Source: Niveispirillum sp. SYP-B3756 (lineage in GTDB: Bacteria > Pseudomonadota > Alphaproteobacteria > Azospirillales > Azospirillaceae). Taken from it: a stretch of 64,000 nucleotides of DNA. Of this stretch, positions 23,867 to 32,299 are shown in pieces. The stretch is from NCBI RefSeq assembly GCF_009495745.1, contig NZ_WIDQ01000002.1, forward strand, positions 248,001 through 312,000, written 5' to 3'. The translations under genes were made by a program, and so were the position numbers. The notes beneath the pieces are model-generated. The model was given only the letters and a program-made list of their open reading frames with translations, was not told the DNA's origin and made no database searches. Each line of letters opens with the position of its first letter. The first letter of the stretch is position 1.

Positions 23867-25098
23867 CAATTCGGTCGGCGATAGATCAGGGCGCCCGTGC
23901 GCTGGCCTTCCAGGTAATTGGTGTTGGCAGCGGGGAAACCAGTTACACCGGACCAACCAACGCCGGACCATTCAAACACACTCAGCAATGGGGCTTCACC
24001 GTCAGTGCCGCTAATCACGCGGATGTAACGCCGCCGCAGGATCACGTCGCCGCTTTTGGCCTGGAACCAGTCCAGCCATATTTCGTCCGGGTCACGGATG
24101 GCATCGGCCAACAGCAAAAGACCAGTTGCCCGCCCGCGCTTGCTGGCCTTCAGGGTTCCATCGCGCATCCGAAACAGATCATCACTAATCACAACCCTTG
24201 TCCCGCTGGCATCCCGAAACACCACGGGCAACCCGATAGCCCCGCCAAACTGATCCAAAAAGGCAGTCACATAGGCTTCATCGGGCTGGCCGGCCGGCAG
24301 GGTGCGGTCCTCCGGTACGGCATGGGGCGGCGGCAATGGGGGCAGGTTGTCAGGTCGTACACCCGCCGATGCCGGCAGGGGCTTTGCCAACTCTTTCGGC
24401 ATCGTGCCATGCAACCAGCTTTGACCGGGATTATAGGCCCAACCGGGGCCGATGCCGGGCGGCACCAGCCATTTCTCCCCCGTTACCTTGTCTTGCCACG
24501 TCACGGGCGGGCCATCGTCGGGGGCCTTATCCGGCCCCGTCATTCCCATCCGCTCCAACTGGCGCTGTGACAGGGCAGTGACATAACACCCACAACCCCA
24601 ATCGTTGGGCGGATAGTGGGTTGCCCACCAAGGGTTCGTGGCGTCCAGTACCTTGCCATCCCAACTCAGATGCAGCCGGCGGGGGTGCAGCGCGTCGGAA
24701 TGGTTATACCGCCAGAAGGGCCGATGTTTCAGCACATCCTTGTCCGTCATCTGGGCATAGCGCCCAGCGGAATAGGCGGTCGAAAGGTTGGTCTGATAGA
24801 TTACGCGGCTGCGCCAATTGCGCCCTCCATTATATTCCCAGCCGTGGGCTTCAACGATCTTATCGAAGTCCTTGCGAAAGGCGGCCAGCGTTGTGCCGTC
24901 TTCAAAGGCGGGTGTCAGTGCTGCCTGAAAATCGGCCAGCAGATCGTCCACCATCGCACCCGCGACACTGAACCCGCGCACATGCGCGCCGTGCTGAAGG
25001 TCATTCCAACGGGCGGTGGGAAGGCGGACCTTCTGCTGCCAATAGTCGATGGCTTCATCAAAGGGCAGTGACGCCCACTCAGGTTCAGGCGTCGCCAT
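23866..25098 (-). CDS. F: Mu gpF-like head morphogenesis protein fused to a PBECR-type nuclease domain
   Basis: A 410-residue protein. Residues 1 to ~200 are the Mu F/SPP1 gp7 minor head domain (LPFDEAIDYWQQKVRLPTAR, RSRVIYQTNLSTAYSAGRYA, HPRRLHLSWDGKVLDATNPW, PPNDWGCGCYV). From about residue 275 a second domain follows (DEAYVTAFLDQFGGAIGLPV, DPDEIWLDWF, RRRYIRVI) that resembles the phage-Barnase-EndoU-ColicinE5-RelE-like nuclease domains found at the ends of such proteins. Start MATPEPEWASLPFDE at 25098 overlaps the portal gene by 14 bases. Confidence 0.85.
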   Translation of the reverse strand: MATPEPEWASLPFDEAIDYWQQKVRLPTARWNDLQHGAHVRGFSVAGAMVDDLLADFQAALTPAFEDGTTLAAFRKDFDKIVEAHGWEYNGGRNWRSRVIYQTNLSTAYSAGRYAQMTDKDVLKHRPFWRYNHSDALHPRRLHLSWDGKVLDATNPWWATHYPPNDWGCGCYVTALSQRQLERMGMTGPDKAPDDGPPVTWQDKVTGEKWLVPPGIGPGWAYNPGQSWLHGTMPKELAKPLPASAGVRPDNLPPLPPPHAVPEDRTLPAGQPDEAYVTAFLDQFGGAIGLPVVFRDASGTRVVISDDLFRMRDGTLKASKRGRATGLLLLADAIRDPDEIWLDWFQAKSGDVILRRRYIRVISGTDGEAPLLSVFEWSGVGWSGVTGFPAANTNYLEGQRTGALIYRRPN

Positions 25099-26650
25099 CT
25101 TCTTTCCCTTCCTCAACCACGGCATAGCGGCCGGCCAGATGTGCCACCGCGAATGCATCGCCCATGATGGGGGCAAGGGTGCCGATATGCTGTTCCAGCG
25201 CAGGGCGCAGTTTGGCCAGCCTTGCATGGAAATCGGCCGCACTGCCGGCGGCCATGAATTCCTGTTTCACCGCCGCCACCATGGCCGAAACCGCCCGATC
25301 CGCCTCCTTCCCCAGCCGCTCGGCCATCGGCGCGGTGGTGGCCGTAACCGCTTCCGGCGCAGCGGCCGCGTGCAAGCCGGGTGCGGGCTGCACTTCTGGG
25401 GCCTTCAGCAGCATCGCCCCATCGGCCGGCGCCCGCAGCCCGATGATATCGCGGACTTCGCCCATATCGACTTGCAGCCCCATGGGCACCAGCTGGGTGA
25501 CGGCATCCAGCATCAGCCGCGCATCAACCGCTTCCGGCCGGCCGATGCGGATGCGCGGATAGGCGGTCTGCGGGCCGAAATTCAGGTCGATAATCCACCT
25601 GACCAGCGTGTCATTCAGCGTCGCCGCCAGCTGCTTGGCGTCGCCGCGTTCAATATCTTCCTGTACCTGCCGATGTTCCTGCGCCACCGCATGGCCACCA
25701 GACACCGCGTCGGTGGTTGTCGTCTGGCCCAAAACCGCCTTGGAAACCTGCCGGTCCCACCAGTCGGCTGCCTCTTGAAACATCGCCGCGTTTGATTGCT
25801 GACCTTCCGCCTTGATGAATTCAATTTCCATCGACTTGGGAATTATGGCCCCGCAATCACTGGCGATGTTCATCACCGCGTCAAACAGAACGTCGCGGTC
25901 TTCCGGCTTGGCCTCCGGCCCATAGCGGCCAATGCGCAGGGGCTGGCCATAGACCTCCAGGAACACCACCCAATCCTTGACGGTGAACGATTTGAACATC
26001 CAGGCCCAGGCCACGGCGCGGGCCAAGCCCCCCCGAATGGGAAGTCCCGATTTGGCCTTATGTTCATGCACAATCCATTTATGGGGCGCCAGATCATCGG
26101 CCCCGCCACGATCATTGCGCAGCCGCAGGGTGCGCATGTCGGCTTGGTCCAGTTCGAACCAGCGCGGGTCGGTCCACCGCAGTTCACGCGGCAACCAAAG
26201 GCCGCCCGTGGTATCCCACAGCACTTGCGTTACGCTGAAACCCTTGCCGATGGCGTCCAGCATGTCGAACAATTCGGCCTGCATCACGTCGCGGTCCAGC
26301 CATTTGGCAACCAGATCGGCATGGGCTTTGTGTGCAGGATCATTCGTACTGGCGGCCTTCACCGATAGGTCAAGCTGGCTGACAGACCGTCGCCGCGTCC
26401 CCAGCACGCCCACATAATGCAGGTCGCGCTCCTCCATATCCTCGGCAAGTTCCAGATAGGCGAGCATGTCGCCTTCTTCCGCCGCCCGCAGGATGGATGC
26501 CAGCCGCTCAGGCGTGATGTTGGCAGCCGGGTGCCCGGACTGGGTATTGCGCACCCCCGTCAGGCCCGGTTTGGCCTGATCCGTCACCAGCCCCGCCGCC
26601 CGCCGCAGCCCGTTGGAAGCCGACACCAAAAGTCGCTGTACCGGGTTCAT
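25085..26650 (-). CDS. Portal protein, Mu gp29-like (DUF935)
   Basis: A 521-residue DUF935 portal protein (Mu gp29 has 512). ITPERLASILRAAEEGDMLA, LAEDMEERDLHYVGVLGTRR, GKGFSVTQVLWDTTGGLWLP and WVVFLEVYGQPLRIGRYG are characteristic. It forms the dodecameric DNA gate of the head. Its ATG overlaps the terminase stop. Confidence 0.94.
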   Translation of the reverse strand: MNPVQRLLVSASNGLRRAAGLVTDQAKPGLTGVRNTQSGHPAANITPERLASILRAAEEGDMLAYLELAEDMEERDLHYVGVLGTRRRSVSQLDLSVKAASTNDPAHKAHADLVAKWLDRDVMQAELFDMLDAIGKGFSVTQVLWDTTGGLWLPRELRWTDPRWFELDQADMRTLRLRNDRGGADDLAPHKWIVHEHKAKSGLPIRGGLARAVAWAWMFKSFTVKDWVVFLEVYGQPLRIGRYGPEAKPEDRDVLFDAVMNIASDCGAIIPKSMEIEFIKAEGQQSNAAMFQEAADWWDRQVSKAVLGQTTTTDAVSGGHAVAQEHRQVQEDIERGDAKQLAATLNDTLVRWIIDLNFGPQTAYPRIRIGRPEAVDARLMLDAVTQLVPMGLQVDMGEVRDIIGLRAPADGAMLLKAPEVQPAPGLHAAAAPEAVTATTAPMAERLGKEADRAVSAMVAAVKQEFMAAGSAADFHARLAKLRPALEQHIGTLAPIMGDAFAVAHLAGRYAVVEEGKEDGDA

Positions 26651-28275
26651 CTTCTGCGCCCTCTGCCACGCCGCCCACGGCGGTCATCTCTGTCATCTTC
26701 ATCAAGGGCATTGCGCCGCGCCTTGGCCCCGCCCTTGATGCCGCGATATTCGTATTCAGCCGCTTCGGTCTGCGATGCGTAATGGAACAGGCAGGTGGCA
26801 ACGGCACTGTCACCATGCCGGGGCTTGCCATCTGTGCCCTTCGTTCTGGCATTGGTTGGCACCTTGGCCACCCCGTCCACCAACTCGATCAAGCCGAAAT
26901 CCGCGATGATATCCGGGTCTTTCGGCAGCAGCAGCGAATGGCCTTCCAATGCCAGCTTGATCGGCGGCATGTTCACCCGATACCACTCGGTTGACAGTTT
27001 CAGTTCTTCAACCCGTTCAGGCCCGTACCGCTGGCGCGCGAATTGCGCCAGGGCCGCGCCATTGCCGCCCGCGTCCAGCACCGCCTTTGAAAGGCGCGGC
27101 AAGCGATCAAGAATAAAGAACAGGATTTGCCGCTGCTGATCCACCGGGCATTGCCGCAATTCCACCACGCTGGCGGGCCGTCGAACCAAGTCCCGGCCAA
27201 CCTGTCCCGGCACGATGGCGGTAAGGTCGGCCTCCATGGCGAAGTCCAGCCCAAGCGCGCTTGTCAGGGCCGGGTCCAGCTTTTCCAGGATGGGGGACAG
27301 TTTCGCTTGGCACCATTCCCCAATGGTGTTTCGGCGGGTGTCTTCGGGCAAATCCACAAAGCCTTCAGGGGCAGCCCAGCGCAGTACCGGGATTTCCGCC
27401 TGACAGGCTTCAAGCACGGATCGTGCAACCCACCGCCCGCCGCTGGCGCGGGGGATGCAGTTCAGTTCCTCGTTGGCCGCATCGCCATAGGCACCAAAGA
27501 TTTTCCGCAACCAAGCCTGTTCAGCGGCCGGGGACCATTCTTCCCCCGTCACCATGCAGATACGGCGGTAAAGACCGTCCTTCAGCGCATCTTCCAGCGT
27601 TACCCGGACAACGCCGCCATCCCTTTTCCCGGACCGGATATCGCCAATCAACTGGTTGAAGGGGTTCTTGTCGCCGTTATGGGTGGAAATCACGATGACT
27701 TTGCCGCCCCACATCAACAGGGCCAGCGCCGCCTTCAGCACCTCGTCCAAATCGTCATGGAATGCGGCCTCATCAATGATCACCAGACCTTGCCGCCCGC
27801 GCAGGGAGCGCGGCTTGCTGGTCAGGGCCATGATTTCCTTGCCGCTGGCAAAGGAAATACGGAAAGCCTTGATGGCCTTGTCAGGGTTGTCGCCATCGTC
27901 AAACAGCTCGCACGGCTGCACCTCTGTGCAGGTGCCAATGGCGTCTTTGAACAACAGCGCCCATTGCGCGCAGGTGTCGATAAATTCGCGCGCCATGTCC
28001 AGCGATGGGCCAAGGTACAGAACGTCCATGCCACCGGCTTCTTTGGTGGCACCCGCCGTCAGCACGGCCAGTGCGGCGGCGGCCCAGGTGTACCCAATGC
28101 GGCGCGACTTCTCGATGGCCAGCAGGGCAAATTCTGACACGCTGTTGAAAAGATCGGCCTGATAATTCAGCAGCAGGTCGATATCCGCGTGCTTGGCCAG
28201 CCCGGCCGGGCCGGCTTCCGGCATCTTGTGCGCCGCAGGCGTGTGCAGCTTGTGGGTGGACTTGGCCGCTTTCAT
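26647..28275 (-). CDS. Terminase large subunit, Mu gp28-like
   Basis: A 542-residue packaging motor. Walker A-like SRRIGYTWAAAA, Walker B LVIIDEAAFHDD, coupling motif ISTHNG and an RNase H-like nuclease start GLDFAMEADLTAIV are visible. It cuts and packages DNA by the headful mechanism. The C-terminal 20 residues are a run of Arg/Gly/Asp. Its ATG overlaps the methyltransferase stop. Confidence 0.94.
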   Translation of the reverse strand: MKAAKSTHKLHTPAAHKMPEAGPAGLAKHADIDLLLNYQADLFNSVSEFALLAIEKSRRIGYTWAAAALAVLTAGATKEAGGMDVLYLGPSLDMAREFIDTCAQWALLFKDAIGTCTEVQPCELFDDGDNPDKAIKAFRISFASGKEIMALTSKPRSLRGRQGLVIIDEAAFHDDLDEVLKAALALLMWGGKVIVISTHNGDKNPFNQLIGDIRSGKRDGGVVRVTLEDALKDGLYRRICMVTGEEWSPAAEQAWLRKIFGAYGDAANEELNCIPRASGGRWVARSVLEACQAEIPVLRWAAPEGFVDLPEDTRRNTIGEWCQAKLSPILEKLDPALTSALGLDFAMEADLTAIVPGQVGRDLVRRPASVVELRQCPVDQQRQILFFILDRLPRLSKAVLDAGGNGAALAQFARQRYGPERVEELKLSTEWYRVNMPPIKLALEGHSLLLPKDPDIIADFGLIELVDGVAKVPTNARTKGTDGKPRHGDSAVATCLFHYASQTEAAEYEYRGIKGGAKARRNALDEDDRDDRRGRRGRGRRR

Positions 28276-28994
28276 GCCGCCAGCTTCCCGGCCCAGGCGG
28301 CGGGGTCACGCTGCACCAGCGCCAGCCGGTCACACGCCGCGTTGAAATAGCGGGTTTCGCATTCCACCCCGACGTAAGGGTGGTCCATCAGCACGGCAGC
28401 GGCCCCGGCTGTGCCCACGCCCATGTACGGGTCCAGGATCACAGCACCCGGTTTCAGGCGCATCATGCGGATGCACCACGCCATCAGTTGCACCGGCTTT
28501 TCCGTGGGGTGTTCCCGCCGGCTGCCATGCTGGCCGCAGCGCCAGAAATCGCCACGGCGCACCATGCCGCTCCACATCTGCCGATGCAGCCGGACGGTGT
28601 TGCCGGGCACGTTGGTCCAAGCCAGTTCCATGTCGGACTGGCAATTGGGCTTCAGTCCTTCCCGCTTATCCCAGCCCAGCCAACGGCCAGCCGGCAACCG
28701 ATGGGCGAAGTAGTTCGCACCCCAGAACAGGGTCGGACGCTCGGATAGCCAGGGGTTTGGATCAAAGGGCCGATCATCACCCTTGATGGGGCGATAGCCC
28801 TTCTGACGGCGGGTGAAATCACCGGCAAAGGCCGCCCGGCGGATATCGCCTGCGCCGATATCTGTTGCCACGGCGATCCCATAGGGCGGATCACACAACA
28901 GGGCATCATGGGCCGGCAGCAGATGGCGCAGGGCTTCGCTGTCACCCAGGTACAGGGTGGCATTGCCGATGCGCTCCACACGACACCAGTTCAT
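28272..28994 (-). CDS. DNA adenine/cytosine methyltransferase of the packaging cluster
   Basis: A 240-residue amino-methyltransferase. Motif IV is DPPYGIAVATD and the SAM-binding motif I is DPYMGVGTAGAAAV near the C-terminus, so the order is the beta type (motif IV before I). EHPTEKPVQLMAWCI is the usual HPTxKP. The target base is not certain. The ATG overlaps the gp27-like stop and its own stop overlaps the terminase start, so it is co-translated with the packaging genes. It may protect phage DNA from host restriction. Confidence 0.88.
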   Translation of the reverse strand: MNWCRVERIGNATLYLGDSEALRHLLPAHDALLCDPPYGIAVATDIGAGDIRRAAFAGDFTRRQKGYRPIKGDDRPFDPNPWLSERPTLFWGANYFAHRLPAGRWLGWDKREGLKPNCQSDMELAWTNVPGNTVRLHRQMWSGMVRRGDFWRCGQHGSRREHPTEKPVQLMAWCIRMMRLKPGAVILDPYMGVGTAGAAAVLMDHPYVGVECETRYFNAACDRLALVQRDPAAWAGKLAA

Positions 28995-29530
28995 GCCTTC
29001 ACCCCAAGCCATTTGACCTTCAGCGCGCCGATCAATTCGCTGTTCATGCCGGCACTGGTGCCAGCGCTGGCGGCTTCCACATCGGCCAGATGTTGGGCGG
29101 CCAGTTCCTTCTTCAGCGCCGCGCGCAGATCCGCGTCGGACTTGGCGGCACTGGTCAGGCTTTGGATGGCTTTCATCACCATCATGACTTCCTGCGGGTC
29201 CAGGAAGGTCAGTTCGCCATCGGTGAACATCAGCTTTTGCAGCAGCACATGGCCGATTTCGATATTCAGGCGGGCAACCGAACCGGCCCCGCTGTCACCC
29301 AATTGGGCGGCCAGCGCTTCGGCGGCTTGCCGGGACTTCGCCAACTCCTGGCCAAGCGCGTCATATTCCTGGATGTGCCGCCCCAACGTGGACCGGGCAA
29401 TGGTCACGTCAGGCTGCAATTCCCGCAGCTTGGCAAGGATTTGGTCGATGGTGCAGCCACTTTCCCGCAGGTCGCCGATCAACTCGCGGACCTTGGGTGG
29501 CAGCTTGTCGATGGTGGACTTGCGGGCCAT
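28991..29530 (-). CDS. Mu gp27-like protein (DUF3486), putative small terminase
   Basis: A 179-residue DUF3486 protein: MARKSTIDKLPPKVRELIGD, an HTH-like LRESGCTIDQILAKL, and TIARSTLGRHIQEYDALGQE. In Mu this gene directly precedes the large terminase and probably recognises DNA. The ATG at 29530 overlaps the upstream stop (TAATG). Confidence 0.88.
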   Translation of the reverse strand: MARKSTIDKLPPKVRELIGDLRESGCTIDQILAKLRELQPDVTIARSTLGRHIQEYDALGQELAKSRQAAEALAAQLGDSGAGSVARLNIEIGHVLLQKLMFTDGELTFLDPQEVMMVMKAIQSLTSAAKSDADLRAALKKELAAQHLADVEAASAGTSAGMNSELIGALKVKWLGVKA

Positions 29531-29835
29531 TAACGGGCACTCGGCTCGGCGATACCGTGAATGCGGGCCAAACCAGCCGCCACTTCGGCCCCGCGCTCTG
29601 TCAGGTCGGCCACAACCAGGCCGCCGATAGTCTCCTGTCGGACGGTGCCCTGGCTTTCCAGCCAATGCAGTTCCGTCCGCACTTGGTCGCGCGTCGCCTT
29701 GATCCCCAGCCGATGGGCCGAGTTCGTAATCAGGCTGTCGTTTAGTTGGCGGCCCGGCGCTTCCCGCAACAGGCGCAGGATGGAAAGCCGCAGATGTTCG
29801 CGCCACACATCGGCGATGGATGACAAGCTAACCAT
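29530..29835 (-). CDS. Mu gp26-position winged-helix-like protein (VpaChn25_0724 type)
   Basis: A 101-residue protein with SIADVWREHLRLSILRLLRE, DSLITNSAHRLGIKATRDQV and LHWLESQGTVRQETIGG, a winged-helix pattern seen in the VpaChn25_0724 family of Mu-like phages. The possible role is as a DNA-binding packaging accessory; not demonstrated. Confidence 0.75.
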   Translation of the reverse strand: MVSLSSIADVWREHLRLSILRLLREAPGRQLNDSLITNSAHRLGIKATRDQVRTELHWLESQGTVRQETIGGLVVADLTERGAEVAAGLARIHGIAEPSAR

Positions 29836-29845
29836 GGAATGCCCC

Positions 29846-30271
29846 TCAATGGCCGCGCGCAGCGGCGGTGGCGATGATGTTTTCGTGGCGACGGACGATG
29901 TTCAGGATTTCGCCCTGCATGTTGTTATGGCCTTCCATGGCCCCGGCCAGCCGTTCCAGCTTCAAGCCAAGGTCATGCAGGGCGGCGGTGGTCGGCACCT
30001 GTTCCAACGCCACTTCGATCTTGACCAGCCGGTCAGACAAGGCGCGCATGTCAGCGGCTACCGGTGCGTGTTCCAGGTCATGTTCGATGCCGGCCAGCCG
30101 CTTATCGGCGTCCTGCGTGACTTTCTTAAGCTCATCCAAGTCGGACTTGCTGGCAAAGCCGGCAGCATCGACCTGTTTCGCCAGCTTGCGAACGTAAAGG
30201 ACCAGCGGGATCAGAACAGCGCTGGTGAAGGTCAGGGCGGGGCTGATCCAGGGGGGCAAGGTGAAATCCAT
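29846..30271 (-). CDS. DUF2730 protein, Mu gp25-like, membrane anchored
   Basis: A 141-residue protein with one N-terminal membrane segment (ALTFTSAVLIPLVLYVRKLA) followed by a long coiled coil (DLDELKKVTQDADKRLAGIE to RRHENIIATAAARG). Matches DUF2730. Such genes lie in the lysis-to-packaging junction of Mu-like phages; a spanin-like role has been guessed but is unproven. ATG at 30271 overlaps the preceding mini-gene stop (TGATG). Confidence 0.8.
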   Translation of the reverse strand: MDFTLPPWISPALTFTSAVLIPLVLYVRKLAKQVDAAGFASKSDLDELKKVTQDADKRLAGIEHDLEHAPVAADMRALSDRLVKIEVALEQVPTTAALHDLGLKLERLAGAMEGHNNMQGEILNIVRRHENIIATAAARGH

Positions 30272-30324
30272 CACCGGCCCCGACTCAGACGTCCCAACAG
30301 GGTGCCGGTGGCAATAAAAAGCAT
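30271..30324 (-). CDS. 17-residue mini-gene between endolysin and gp25-like gene
   Basis: Encodes MLFIATGTLLGRLSRGR. Its ATG overlaps the endolysin TGA (TGATG) and its own TGA overlaps the ATG of the gp25-like gene (TGATG). Such double coupling suggests it is translated, either as a lysis-associated peptide with a short hydrophobic start, or as a relay that keeps ribosomes on the mRNA. It is too short for any family assignment. Confidence 0.4.
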   Translation of the reverse strand: MLFIATGTLLGRLSRGR

Positions 30325-30830
30325 CACCGCACCCCCGCCAGCACGGGGGAAATCAGGCGATGCCAGCAGTCCAGGAAGTGCGTAACGGTGCCCTTGCCTG
30401 CAACCGTGTTGTAATGCTGCTTCCAGTACGCAGCATAACCCTGCACATCACCCTGACGGGGCAAGGGTGCGGGCGCCCGCCACAGCACCAGACGCGCCAC
30501 CGCCGCCGCATAGGCGTCATTGGTGGCAATCTGCATGTCGCGGGGCATGGCCGGCACTAGCAGCGCGTCCAGGGCCGCCTTCAGGTCGGGCCGTAGATTG
30601 ACGAAGTTGCGCAACACATCGTCATGCGTGGCCGGCTCAATCTGGAAATATCCCAGCCCAGGGCCGCCACCGGTCTGGCGCTTGTGGCGCAATTCGCTTT
30701 CCGCAGCGGCTATGCCCAGCAGGATTTCTTCAGCGGCGGGGGAATGCAGCCGCTCATAGCCGGGCACTTCGGCCAGATGCATCAGGGCGGGCCGGATGGC
30801 GGCCTGCATGAGAAGAACAGCATTAGACAT
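30324..30830 (-). CDS. Endolysin, lysozyme/transglycosylase-like
   Basis: A 168-residue protein with GIAAAESELRHKRQTGGGPG and LGYFQIEPATHDDVLRNF, the catalytic Glu and the G-x-FQIEP element of a lysozyme-like phage endolysin family. No signal peptide is seen, so export would need a holin; none is identified. It is the first gene after the Mor/C-type activator, as lys is in Mu. Confidence 0.78.
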   Translation of the reverse strand: MSNAVLLMQAAIRPALMHLAEVPGYERLHSPAAEEILLGIAAAESELRHKRQTGGGPGLGYFQIEPATHDDVLRNFVNLRPDLKAALDALLVPAMPRDMQIATNDAYAAAVARLVLWRAPAPLPRQGDVQGYAAYWKQHYNTVAGKGTVTHFLDCWHRLISPVLAGVR

Positions 30831-30832
30831 GA

Positions 30833-30866
30833 AATGACCACCATCAAGGGATTGATGGTGGTCATT
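30833..30866 (-). terminator. Perfect 14-bp hairpin overlapping the endolysin ribosome site
   Basis: AATGACCACCATCA / 6-base loop / TGATGGTGGTCATT, directly before the endolysin ATG (30830). On the minus strand the 3' arm contains GGTGGT, the only Shine-Dalgarno-like sequence for endolysin. It may act as terminator for the activator gene, as a translation-blocking hairpin, or both. Confidence 0.6.
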
Positions 30867-30910
30867 CTCGCTTAATCACAGGGTTACTTCCGCCGATACG
30901 GGTTTCCCCG

Positions 30911-31321
30911 TCAGAACAGGGAACGCTGTTTGTCTTCAAACAGGTGGCGGCGCAGCCGTCTCACATAGGCTTCTGTGACGCGGTACTTCATGGCAATGGC
31001 GCGATTGCTGCCGATCGCCCGCACGATAGCGGCTTTTTTGGCCCTGGCATAGTACAGCGTGGGCACTTCAATATGCTCGCCCCCACGCGCCCGGCACAGC
31101 GTAACCGCCTTATCCCAACCCAATTCGCGCACCAACAGATGGGAACGCGCCAACTCCCGTTCGGTCGGAACGTATAGGCTGATACCCGCAAATTTCTCAA
31201 CCAGCAACAGGGCCGATGCAGCCCCGATTTCTTCCGCCACATCTAGCAGGCGGGCCGGCCAGCCGGTCGTGTCGATCTCCTGTTCAACATCCTGTTCAGT
31301 CGGGGGCGCTTGGTCAGACAT
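30911..31321 (-). CDS. Mor/C-family late transcription activator
   Basis: A 136-residue protein (Mu Mor 129, C 140). The dimerisation half has LLLVEKFAGISLYVPT and the C-terminal helix-turn-helix has GSNRAIAMKYRVTEAYVRRL. These proteins activate middle/late promoters. It lies immediately upstream of the endolysin, the position of Mu C, and no second Mor-like gene was found. The ATG at 31321 overlaps the GemA stop region. Confidence 0.85.
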   Translation of the reverse strand: MSDQAPPTEQDVEQEIDTTGWPARLLDVAEEIGAASALLLVEKFAGISLYVPTERELARSHLLVRELGWDKAVTLCRARGGEHIEVPTLYYARAKKAAIVRAIGSNRAIAMKYRVTEAYVRRLRRHLFEDKQRSLF

Positions 31322-32000
31322 GGGCGGCCTCCTTTCCCGTGGCCTTGCGCAGCCAGCCAGCCAGCAGCTTGGCGGCGTCGCGGGCTTGCCCCTGATCCAG
31401 CCATAGGAACGCGGAGACGCCAAAGCCCTGCCGCTTCAACCATGTGCCAGGGTCTGCCAGAATGCCGGCTTCCAGCGCACCGCTATGCGCCAGTGCATTC
31501 CACAACCCATCGCACAATTTCACAAAATCAGTCCGGCCATCCGGGCCGCGCGCGGCCAGCCGCAGCGGTGCCACCGGGTCGGCCGGCAAGCGCCGCAGCC
31601 AGTCTTTCAGCGCCTCAATCATGATGCGCTTTTGCATTGGCCGCGCGAAAGCCAGCGCATCAACCTTGCTGATCCGCTTGGCCCAGGCGGCAAGGGCCGC
31701 TTCCCCGGCATCGTCGGTGCCGCCCGCCGTCCAAAGCTGGTGCCACAGGTCACGGATCACCCCATCCTGATCCTTGGTGGGGGTTGGCCGGGCAACCCTT
31801 GCCTTTGGTGATGCCGGGGCACCCGCCTGGTGCAGGGCGTCCAGTACCTTGCCCAGCGCCGTGACGTTCATATCCTTGGTGCTGCGATGGCCGCCATGCA
31901 GGGCCAGAAAATCACGCCATGCATCATCATCCGACAGGCTGGCCACATGGCGGCGGCAAGCATGTACAGCCTTCTGCATGGCGGGGTAGGGATTGTACAT
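31314..32000 (-). CDS. gemA: GemA-like regulatory protein (Mu gp16, DUF1018)
   Basis: A 228-residue protein. Start MYNPYPAMQKAVHACRRHVA, then DDDAWRDFLALHGGHRSTKD, LGKVLDALHQAG and LWHQLWTAGG, following the DUF1018/GemA pattern. In Mu, GemA modulates host gene expression and DNA topology. The stop overlaps the start of the activator gene. Confidence 0.85.
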   Translation of the reverse strand: MYNPYPAMQKAVHACRRHVASLSDDDAWRDFLALHGGHRSTKDMNVTALGKVLDALHQAGAPASPKARVARPTPTKDQDGVIRDLWHQLWTAGGTDDAGEAALAAWAKRISKVDALAFARPMQKRIMIEALKDWLRRLPADPVAPLRLAARGPDGRTDFVKLCDGLWNALAHSGALEAGILADPGTWLKRQGFGVSAFLWLDQGQARDAAKLLAGWLRKATGKEAAHV

Positions 32001-32001
32001 G

Positions 32002-32298
32002 TCAAGCCCTCCCATGGCTGGCATAGGTGGCCAAGCCTGCGGACTGGCGGCGGCAACCCGACCGATGCAGGCAGCCCCCTTCATCTTCCAACAGGTCGCG
32101 CAGATCCGGCTCACTGGCACCGTGCGCCGCCAGAACCGCCGCCGCATCCAAGAACAGCCGGGCCGCCTGTTCACGCCCCATGGGAACCGCATCGCTGGCA
32201 CCGCGCATATGGGCCACCAACAGGCGGCGGCATTCCGCTATGTCATTCTGGCTTGGATGGCCACGCAGCTTGGTCAGGATCAAGGCAAGGTCCATCAT
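32002..32298 (-). CDS. Small early phage protein, unknown
   Basis: 98 residues: MMDLALILTKLRGHPSQNDI, HMRGASDAVPMGREQAARLF, LHRSGCRRQSAG near the end. Helical and Arg/Ala-rich. It begins at an ATG adjacent to the stop of the DUF2786 gene and ends one base before gemA. Family not recognised. Confidence 0.65.
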   Translation of the reverse strand: MMDLALILTKLRGHPSQNDIAECRRLLVAHMRGASDAVPMGREQAARLFLDAAAVLAAHGASEPDLRDLLEDEGGCLHRSGCRRQSAGLATYASHGRA

Positions 32299-32299
32299 G

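Noticed and set aside
23786-23971. Short minus-strand frame between gpF and gpG
   Set aside because: Overlaps the gpF 3' end and a strong hairpin; no ribosome site or conserved feature beyond a weak C-terminal peptide.
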